NCBI RefSeq assembly: GCF_030269605.1
Contig: NZ_BSTQ01000001.1
Span: 1-64,000 of the forward strand
Direction of reading: 5' to 3'
DNA from: Lentzea sp. NBRC 105346
GTDB taxonomy: Bacteria > Actinomycetota > Actinomycetes > Mycobacteriales > Pseudonocardiaceae
DNA length: 64,000 nt
Shown: in pieces, positions 58,611 through 64,000 of the stretch
Numbering within the stretch: position 1 is the stretch's first letter
Layout of the letters: each line of letters begins with the position of its first letter
Made by a program: the position numbers and the translations under genes
Notes under the pieces: model-generated
What the model saw: only the letters and a program-made list of their open reading frames with translations
Database searches by the model: none
Told to the model about the DNA's origin: nothing

Positions 58611-58638
58611 GGCGGGCCACGTGATCACGTGGCCCGCC
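58611..58638. terminator. Perfect 28-base palindrome, probable terminator of the copper operon
   Basis: Two 14-base arms, the left one GGCGGGCCACGTGA, are exact reverse complements with no spacer. The palindrome starts 6 bases beyond the leftward copA stop, and the leftward strand after it reads ATCTCTTTTC, a modest T-rich tail, so it fits an intrinsic terminator. The rest of 58392-58610 should contain the promoter for the secreted protein gene; nothing else is seen. Confidence 0.7.
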
Positions 58639-58643
58639 GAAGG

Positions 58644-60881
58644 TCAGCCGGTCGAGCTGCGGAAGCCGCGCAGCCGCAGGCTGTTGCTCACCACGAAGAC
58701 CGACGAGAACGCCATCGCGGCGCCCGCGATCATCGGGTTCAGCAGGCCGACCGCGGCCAGGGGGAGCGCCGCCACGTTGTAGGCGAACGCCCAGAACAGG
58801 TTGCCCTTGATCGTGGCCAGCGTCCGGCGCGACAGCCGGATCGCGTCCACCGCGGCTCGCAGGTCGCCGCGGACCAGGGTGAGATCGCTGGCCTCGATGG
58901 CGACGTCGGTGCCGGTGCCCATGGCGAGCCCCAGGTCGGCCTGGGCGAGTGCGGCCGCGTCGTTGACCCCGTCACCGACCATCGCGACGACTCGTCCTTC
59001 GTCCTGCAGCCGCTTGACCACGTCGACCTTGTCCGCGGGCAGCACCTCGGCGATGACCTCCTCGATGCCGACCTCGGCGGCCACGGCACGAGCCGCGGCC
59101 TCGTTGTCGCCGGTCAGCAGGACCGGGCGCAACCCGAGGGAACGCAGTCCGGCGATCGCCTCGGCCGAGGTGGCCTTGACGGTGTCGGACACGACCAACA
59201 CGCCGCGCGCCCGGCCGTCCCACGCGACCAGCACGGCGGTCCGGCCCTGCTGCTCGGCCTCCTGCTTCGCCGTGGCGAGCTCGGAGCCGAGGTGAACACT
59301 CCACTCGGTCATCAGCCGCTCCCGGCCGACCAGCACCGCGTGGTCGTCCACGATCCCCTGCACGCCCAGGCCTTCCAGGTTCTGGAACTCCGAGACGGCG
59401 GGCAGTTCACCGGCCCGCTCGGTCGCGCCGGCGGCGATCGCCTTGGCGATCGGGTGCTCCGAGGCGTGCTCCAGCGCTCCGGCCAGGCGCAGCACCTCGA
59501 GTTCGTCCTCGCTCTCGGCGGCGTGCACGCTGATCAGGCTCATGTGGCCCGTGGTCACGGTGCCCGTCTTGTCGAGTACCACGGTGTCGATCCCGCGCGT
59601 GGACTCGAGGACTTCCGGGCCCTTGATGAGGATGCCGAGCTGCGCGCCGCGTCCCGTGCCGACGAGCAACGCGGTCGGCGTCGCCAGTCCCAGCGCGCAC
59701 GGGCACGCGATGATCAGCACCGCGACCGCCGCGGTGAACGCCGCCGTCGCACCGGTTCCCGCGCCGAGCCAGAAGGCGAGCGTGCCGACGGCGAGCGCGA
59801 TGACGATCGGCACGAACACCGCGGACACCCGGTCGGCGAGGCGCTGGATCTCCGCCTTGCCGTTCTGGGCCTCCTCGACCAGCTTCGCCATCTGGGCGAG
59901 CTGTGTGTCGGCACCGACGCGCGTGGCGCGCACGACCAGCCGGCCGCCCGCGTTCACCGTCGCGCCGACCACGGCGTCACCCGTCGTCACCTCGACCGGC
60001 ACCGACTCGCCGGTGAGCATGCTCGCGTCGACGGCCGAGCTGCCCTCCTCGACGACGCCGTCGGTGGCGATCTTCTCGCCCGGACGCACCACGAACCGGT
60101 CGCCGGCCTTCAGGTCGTCGACGCCGATCCGGACCTCACGACCGTCGCGCAGCACCGCGACGTCCTTCGCGCCGAGCTCCAGCAGTGCTCGCAGCGCGGC
60201 ACCGGCCCGGCGCTTGGAACGCGCCTCGAAGTAGCGGCCCGCCAGGATGAACGTGGTCACGCCCGCGGCGACCTCGAGGTAGATGTTGCCGCCACCGGAC
60301 ATCCGCTGGACGGTCAGGTCGAAGCCGTGCGTCATGCCCGGCGTGCCGGCGGTCCCGAGGAACAGCGCGTACAGCGACCACAGGAACGCCGCTCCGACAC
60401 CGATCGAGATCAGCGTGTCCATGGTCGCGGCGCCGTGGCGGAGGTTGGTCCACGCGGCGTGGTGGAACGGCCACGCGCCCCACACCACGACGGGTGCGGC
60501 CAGCGTGAGTGAGAGCCACTGCCAGTAGGTGAACTGCAGCGCCGGGATCATGGCCAGCGCGACCACCGGAACCGACAGCACGGCGGAGACGATCAGCCGC
60601 TGCCGCAACGAGCGGGTCGGGTCCTCCTCGGTGTCGTGAACCGGGGGAGCGGGCAGCTCGGCGGTGTAACCCGTGGCCTCGACGACCTTCACCAGGTCGT
60701 CGGGCGACAGGCCGTCCGGGTAGTCGACCCGTGCCTTCTCCGTCGCGTAGTTCACCGTGGCGGTCACACCGTCGAGCTTGTTGAGCTTGCGCTCGATGCG
60801 CGCGGCACAGGAGGCACACGTCATGCCACCGATCGACAGTTCGATGTGGCTGGTGCGGGCGTCAGCCGCCGTGTCCGGCAT
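58644..60881 (-). CDS. copA: Copper-exporting P1B-type ATPase (CopA)
   Basis: A 745-residue heavy-metal ATPase. An N-terminal metal-binding domain has GMTCASC (Cys22, Cys25). The membrane metal site is [17 protein letters not shown] near residue 394, which with the CPC motif and the CopZ/CsoR neighbours indicates Cu(I). The phosphorylation site [13 protein letters not shown] is near 437, and the hinge [11 protein letters not shown] near 637. Eight membrane helices are expected. It pumps cytoplasmic Cu(I) out at the expense of ATP. AAGGAGGAAGG before the ATG supports the start, which overlaps the stop of the preceding anchored-protein gene by 20 bases. It is last in the csoR-copZ operon and is followed by a terminator palindrome. 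Confidence 0.95.
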   Translation of the reverse strand: MPDTAADARTSHIELSIGGMTCASCAARIERKLNKLDGVTATVNYATEKARVDYPDGLSPDDLVKVVEATGYTAELPAPPVHDTEEDPTRSLRQRLIVSAVLSVPVVALAMIPALQFTYWQWLSLTLAAPVVVWGAWPFHHAAWTNLRHGAATMDTLISIGVGAAFLWSLYALFLGTAGTPGMTHGFDLTVQRMSGGGNIYLEVAAGVTTFILAGRYFEARSKRRAGAALRALLELGAKDVAVLRDGREVRIGVDDLKAGDRFVVRPGEKIATDGVVEEGSSAVDASMLTGESVPVEVTTGDAVVGATVNAGGRLVVRATRVGADTQLAQMAKLVEEAQNGKAEIQRLADRVSAVFVPIVIALAVGTLAFWLGAGTGATAAFTAAVAVLIIACPCALGLATPTALLVGTGRGAQLGILIKGPEVLESTRGIDTVVLDKTGTVTTGHMSLISVHAAESEDELEVLRLAGALEHASEHPIAKAIAAGATERAGELPAVSEFQNLEGLGVQGIVDDHAVLVGRERLMTEWSVHLGSELATAKQEAEQQGRTAVLVAWDGRARGVLVVSDTVKATSAEAIAGLRSLGLRPVLLTGDNEAAARAVAAEVGIEEVIAEVLPADKVDVVKRLQDEGRVVAMVGDGVNDAAALAQADLGLAMGTGTDVAIEASDLTLVRGDLRAAVDAIRLSRRTLATIKGNLFWAFAYNVAALPLAAVGLLNPMIAGAAMAFSSVFVVSNSLRLRGFRSSTG

Positions 60882-61743
60882 GACCTTCCTCCTTGGTCGT
60901 CGTGGTGGCGGCGCCGGTGGTGGCGAGGGTGAAGTCCGCCGTGCGGACCTTTCCCTCGTGCTGGAAGTCGAGGAACAGCCGATACGTCCCGGACGTGGGC
61001 ACCTCGACGACGAACTTCACCTCCGGGCCGCTGCCCGGTGCGTCCTGCGGATGCACGTGCAGGTACGCCAGATCGGTGGACCGCAGCGCGACCAGATGAC
61101 CGTTGGCCCCCAAGTACTTCTGCAGGTCGGTCACCGGTCGGCCGTCCTTGGTCACCGTCGCGGTCACGGTGGACTCGGCGCCGGCCTTGAGGTCACCGGT
61201 GATCGTCACCGCGTAGCCGTCCACAATGGATGAACGCTGGTCCGTTGCGTACTGCCGGGGTTCGTACAACCCCGGCACCTGGATGTTGGCACCGAGTGTC
61301 GTCTTGGGACCGCCCTCGGCGCGGAAGTCGGTGAAGACGCGGTAGCTTCCGGCGGCGGACAGCGTCAGGGGAGTGCTCCACGTGCCGTCGGCGGCCATGG
61401 TGGGATGCAGGTGCTGGTAGCCGGAGCCGTCGCGGCGGACGAGTACGAGGTGCAGCTTCTTCTCGTGCTCCACGGCGAAGGTGGTCACCGGTGATCCGTC
61501 CGGTCCGGTGATCCGGAACCGGATCTCCGGCGTGGCCGAGAGGATCTGCAGGGTGTAGCCGTTCTCCGACACGGACAAGCCCGGCGGAAGCGCGGCTGCC
61601 TCCCCGCTGTGTGCCATCGCGCCGGGATCGCTCGACGGTGTTCCGTCGCCGAGCGGGCCGACGGCGGCACCGGCCGCCCAGGCCCCGCCGAAGACGATCA
61701 CCAGTGCGAGGGCGTAGGCGGCGACCTTGTGGCCGGTCTTCAT
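60862..61743 (-). CDS. Membrane-anchored extracytoplasmic copper-operon protein
   Basis: A 293-residue protein with an uncleaved signal or anchor helix at about 7-30 ([23 protein letters not shown]) and an extracytoplasmic part of two similar beta-rich segments: [42 protein letters not shown] and [43 protein letters not shown]. Both carry clustered histidines (HLHP, HVHP), and the C terminus is EEGHAGHGG, so metal binding outside the membrane is plausible. A role in periplasmic copper handling is inferred from its place between copZ and copA. A GGGGAGAG site precedes the ATG. Confidence 0.82.
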   Translation of the reverse strand: MKTGHKVAAYALALVIVFGGAWAAGAAVGPLGDGTPSSDPGAMAHSGEAAALPPGLSVSENGYTLQILSATPEIRFRITGPDGSPVTTFAVEHEKKLHLVLVRRDGSGYQHLHPTMAADGTWSTPLTLSAAGSYRVFTDFRAEGGPKTTLGANIQVPGLYEPRQYATDQRSSIVDGYAVTITGDLKAGAESTVTATVTKDGRPVTDLQKYLGANGHLVALRSTDLAYLHVHPQDAPGSGPEVKFVVEVPTSGTYRLFLDFQHEGKVRTADFTLATTGAATTTTKEEGHAGHGG

Positions 61744-61763
61744 GATGCTCTCCCCGAGGGTCT

Positions 61764-61970
61764 TCAGCCGGCGAGGTGGTAGCCGGCCTCGGCGACGGCC
61801 GCACGGACCGCGTCCTCGGCGACGGGCTCGTCGCTGGTGATCGTGACCTTGCCGGTGGGCAGGTCGACGTCGACGCTCTGGACACCACTGATCCGGCTGA
61901 CCTCCTCGGTCACCGAGCCGGCGCAGTGTCCGCAGGTCATGCCCTGGACGGTGTAGGTGGTCTCGGCCAT
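61764..61970 (-). CDS. copZ: Copper chaperone CopZ (heavy-metal-associated domain)
   Basis: A 68-residue single HMA domain (beta-alpha-beta-beta-alpha-beta). The metal motif is VQGMTCGHCAGSV, with the two cysteines that bind Cu(I), followed by SGVQSVDVDLPTGKVTITSDEPVAEDAVRAAVAEAGYHL. It should carry Cu(I) in the cytoplasm to CopA and possibly to CsoR. AAGGAGAAG lies 6 bases before the ATG. It sits 18 bases after csoR and 20 bases before the anchored protein gene, so all four copper genes form one transcript. Confidence 0.95.
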   Translation of the reverse strand: MAETTYTVQGMTCGHCAGSVTEEVSRISGVQSVDVDLPTGKVTITSDEPVAEDAVRAAVAEAGYHLAG

Positions 61971-61988
61971 CGGGATCTTCTCCTTGAA

Positions 61989-62270
61989 CTAAGAGCGGAC
62001 CAGGCGGGCGATGGCGTTGCTGGCTTCGGCGATCTTCTCGTCGGCCGCGTCGCCACCGTCGCTGATGGCCTGGCTCACGCAGTGCTTGAGGTGTTCGTCG
62101 AGCAGGCCGAGCGAGACGGCCTGGAGTGCGCGCGTGGCGGCGGAGATCTGGGTGAGGACGTCGATGCAGTAGTCGTCGTTCTCGATCATCCGCTGCAGTC
62201 CGCGGACCTGGCCTTCGATGCGGCGCAGCCGGCGCAGGTGGGCGTCCTTGTTCTCGGTGTAGCCGTGCAC
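61989..62270 (-). CDS. csoR: Copper-sensing repressor CsoR
   Basis: A 93-residue all-helical repressor (DUF156 family). The start is a GTG with GGAGCGAGAA before it, reading VHGYTENKDAHLRRLRRIEGQVRGLQRMI. The Cu(I) ligands of CsoR are in place: Cys in NDDYCIDVLTQI, then His and Cys in DEHLKHCVSQAI. In this family apo-CsoR binds a GC-rich inverted repeat and releases it when Cu(I) is bound. Two matching repeats lie in the divergent region upstream. A longer frame upstream is arginine-rich, overlaps those operators and lacks support. First gene of the operon csoR-copZ-anchored protein-copA. Confidence 0.94.
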   Translation of the reverse strand: MHGYTENKDAHLRRLRRIEGQVRGLQRMIENDDYCIDVLTQISAATRALQAVSLGLLDEHLKHCVSQAISDGGDAADEKIAEASNAIARLVRS

Positions 62271-62346
62271 TTCTCGCTCCTGTCGATCGGTCCGCCGCGC
62301 GGCCGATCGCGACTGACCGGGGGAACGGCGGGCTCTTGTTGCATTT

Positions 62347-62362
62347 ATACCCCAGGGGGGTA
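62347..62362. promoter_or_regulatory. CsoR-like operator, csoR-proximal
   Basis: ATACCCCAGGGGGGTA contains the inverted repeat TACCCC / GGGGTA with a G-rich centre, the hallmark of CsoR boxes. It lies 77-92 bases before the csoR GTG, where it would overlap the promoter and allow autoregulation by copper. Confidence 0.65.
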
Positions 62363-62407
62363 GGGGTTTACCAGTGGTCTGCCGCACAGTGCGGGGCTTG
62401 TTTCGAC

Positions 62408-62424
62408 ATACCCAGCCGGGGTAT
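62408..62424. promoter_or_regulatory. CsoR-like operator, second copy
   Basis: ATACCCAGCCGGGGTAT is a near-perfect inverted repeat (ATACCC / GGGTAT). A further GGATACCCC follows at 62429-62437. It lies 51-67 bases before the ATG at 62475, so the divergent membrane protein gene is probably also copper-controlled. Confidence 0.65.
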
Positions 62425-62474
62425 ACGTGGATACCCCTACGCCGTATCTGAGGATCGGCGGGAAGGAGGATCCC

Positions 62475-63509
62475 ATGTCAACGTCGGAGAAGGTGCAGGT
62501 CGGTGGACGGCACCGCGATCTCGTCACCGGTGTTCTGGGGATCTGGCTCGTCGGCGCGGTACTCAGCGACGGGTGGGCGCATTTCAACGTGCCCGGCCTG
62601 GAGAGCTTCTTCACGCCGTGGCACGGGGCGCTCTACGCCGGTCTCGCGGTGACGGCCGGCTGGATCGGGCTGATGGTGTGGCGGACCCGCGCCGCCGGAC
62701 GCCCGGTTCTCGGCGACCTGCCGCGCGGCTACGCGGGAGGAGCGCTCGGGGTGCTGCTGTTCGGCGTGGGCGGTGTCGCCGACCTGCTCTGGCACGAGGT
62801 CTTCGGCATCGAGGTCGCGGTCGACGCGCTGGTGAGTCCCAGCCATCTGCTGCTCGGGGCCGGTGGCCTGCTCATTCTCGGCAGCCCGATGCGTGCGCAA
62901 GGAGTTCTCGGTTCGATTCGGCGGTGGACGCCCACCGCGGTGCTGTCGCTCGTGCTGTCCACGGCACTCGTCGCGTTCTTCATGCTCTACACCTCGCCGT
63001 TCCCGATGCCGGCGGCGGTCCAGTCGTTCGTGCCCACGCCGGAGGGCACGCCGGGCCACCTGGAGGCCGAGTTGCCGGTCGTCGCGGCGCTGTCCGGCTA
63101 CCTGGCGACGACGGTGCTGTTCGCCATGCCCCTGCTGCTGATGGTGCGCGGCCGGGCCGGCGTTCCCGCCGGGGCGACGGTGCTGGTCGGGACGATCGCC
63201 TGGTTGTCCGTGGGCGTCGTCGGCTTTCCGGCGACCGCGGTGGCCGGTGCCGTGGGTGCCACCGCCGGGGCGGTCATCGCGGACTTCGCCCGGTCACGAC
63301 TGTCCGGTCACCACGGGGAACGGTGGTTCCTGCCGGTCGTCGCGGGTGGCACGGCACTGCTCGTGTGGGCCGGTCAGCTCGCCGGGCTGGCGATCGCCGA
63401 CGCAGTGCGCTGGCCGGTGTCGCTGTGGTCCGGTGTCGTCGTGCTCGCCGGATTCGCCGGTGCGGCCGTCGGACTCCTCGCTAGCCGGACGGGCAGGTCA
63501 GCAGCATGA
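62475..63509 (+). CDS. Multi-pass membrane protein of unknown function, divergent from csoR
   Basis: A 344-residue hydrophobic protein with about eight to nine predicted helices, for example DLVTGVLGIWLVGAVLSDGWAHF, ALYAGLAVTAGWIGLMVW, YAGGALGVLLFGVGGVADLLWHEVFG and VLSLVLSTALVAFFMLYTSPF. Histidines lie near helix ends (GWAHFN, TPWHGALY, LLWHEVF, SPSHLLLG), which could bind haem or copper. I do not recognise the family. AAGGAGG sits before the ATG at 62475; an ATG 16 codons upstream is unlikely. The CsoR-like repeats upstream suggest copper induction. Its 3' end overlaps the convergent M56 peptidase gene by 29 bases. Confidence 0.8.
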   Translation: MSTSEKVQVGGRHRDLVTGVLGIWLVGAVLSDGWAHFNVPGLESFFTPWHGALYAGLAVTAGWIGLMVWRTRAAGRPVLGDLPRGYAGGALGVLLFGVGGVADLLWHEVFGIEVAVDALVSPSHLLLGAGGLLILGSPMRAQGVLGSIRRWTPTAVLSLVLSTALVAFFMLYTSPFPMPAAVQSFVPTPEGTPGHLEAELPVVAALSGYLATTVLFAMPLLLMVRGRAGVPAGATVLVGTIAWLSVGVVGFPATAVAGAVGATAGAVIADFARSRLSGHHGERWFLPVVAGGTALLVWAGQLAGLAIADAVRWPVSLWSGVVVLAGFAGAAVGLLASRTGRSAA

Positions 63510-64000
63510 CCGCGAACAACGCTCCGAACGCCGCGGTGCCGGGCAGGACCAGCGCCGTTGCTCCAGCCAGTCCGCAGGTCAACACCCTGCGTGCCGGGCC
63601 GGGCGCGTGAGGTCGCTTCCGCAGCTGGATCAGCCTGTGCTCGACCGCGTCTCCGCTCATCGCCAGCGCGGTGCCCGGAGCGCCGTGCGCGGAAACGCGG
63701 ACCAACGCTCCCGTCACGGCCTCCACACCGTGGGCGCGCGCGGCCGTCAGGTCCGCCGCCATCTCGACGAACTCCCGGATCGCCGCTGCCGCCCGCTTGA
63801 ACAGCGGCAGGAACGGCAGCGTGGCGGCCACGGCGTCGGCGATCGTGATCAGCTGGTGGTGCCGTCCGTCGAGGTGTGCGTGTTCGTGGGCGAGAACGGC
63901 GTCGACCTGCGCCGGGGTGAGGTGGCGGCGCAGTCCCTCGGTGGCGACCACGACTCCGGGTTTGCCCGCGAGGCTGAACGCGAACGGGTGGTCGTGCTCC
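63481..64000 (-). CDS. M56 family metallopeptidase, 5' end beyond the window
   Basis: The last 172 codons or so of a BlaR1/MecR1-type membrane peptidase run in from the right edge. The visible part starts EHDHPFAFSLAGKPGVVVATEGLRRHLTPAQ and has the zinc motif VLAHEHAHLDGRHHQLI (HExxH), then REFVEMAADLTAARAHG with the third-ligand glutamate region, and ends with a membrane helix (LTCGLAGATALVLPGTAAFGALFAVMLL). In actinomycetes such genes usually follow a BlaI-type repressor, which would be outside the window. Internal GTG codons are not the true start. Confidence 0.87.
   Translation of the reverse strand, partial: EHDHPFAFSLAGKPGVVVATEGLRRHLTPAQVDAVLAHEHAHLDGRHHQLITIADAVAATLPFLPLFKRAAAAIREFVEMAADLTAARAHGVEAVTGALVRVSAHGAPGTALAMSGDAVEHRLIQLRKRPHAPGPARRVLTCGLAGATALVLPGTAAFGALFAVMLLTCPSG

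Overview
The window is very GC-rich, with strong GC bias at third codon positions, many GTG starts and many 4-base start/stop overlaps. Together with the gene families present (DUF1918, Rv1733c-type protein, CsoR-CopZ-CopA, DUF5997, 3,5-dihydroxyphenylglycine genes) this points to a filamentous actinomycete, probably of the order Pseudonocardiales (Lentzea/Saccharothrix/Amycolatopsis-like). The genus is inference.

Region 1 (1-9974) resembles the mycobacterial dormancy (DosR/DevR) gene set: DUF1918, an MgtC/DUF4010 membrane protein, two universal stress proteins, a GNAT/acyl-CoA-synthetase protein acetyltransferase, OsmC, a CBS-BON protein, an Rv1733c-like membrane protein, a flavodoxin, DoxX and PPK2. 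Five of these form one overlapping operon (2057-6594). Debris of a universal stress protein, a PEP synthase and an Acg-type nitroreductase lies between the intact genes. Candidate GGGAC-N4-GTCCC-like boxes sit upstream of several genes.

Region 2 (9961-41483) is a compact nonribosomal peptide cluster. One 25.5-kb gene encodes an eight-module, 27-domain NRPS: A-NMT-T / C-A-T / C-A-T / C-A-T-E / C-A-T / C-A-T-E / C-A-NMT-T / C-A-T-TE. It is followed on the same strand, each junction a 4-base overlap, by mbtH, dpgA, dpgB, dpgC, an HpgT-like aminotransferase and a methyltransferase. A secondary-metabolite luciferase-like monooxygenase is divergent from it. The genes supply 3,5-dihydroxyphenylglycine (Dpg), but no 4-hydroxyphenylglycine genes, no DpgD, no exporter and no regulator are visible. 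Module 2 reads as serine. Six of the other seven adenylation domains share essentially one unusual specificity code, so the product should be a strongly repetitive octapeptide with N-methyl groups at positions 1 and 7 and D-residues at 4 and 6.

Region 3 (41485-49698) looks like aerobic 2-aminobenzoate (anthranilate) catabolism via CoA: aromatic acid-CoA ligase, fused 2-aminobenzoyl-CoA monooxygenase/reductase, TesB-type thioesterase, cupin, RidA and a PaaX-type repressor, arranged around a 52-base divergent promoter that contains a palindrome. A group II PLP decarboxylase ends the leftward operon.

Region 4 (49667-58391) holds housekeeping and secreted genes: glutathione peroxidase, an HTH-less LysR-like protein paired with DUF5997, an SDR, an ankyrin protein, a secreted trio that includes a QExxH metzincin-like protein, and a secreted choice-of-anchor B protein with a P-domain.

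Region 5 (58644-64000) is a copper module (csoR-copZ-membrane-anchored protein-copA) with two CsoR-like operators shared with a divergent membrane protein gene. The 3' part of an M56 metallopeptidase gene runs off the end. I saw no tRNA, rRNA, CRISPR array or intact insertion sequence.
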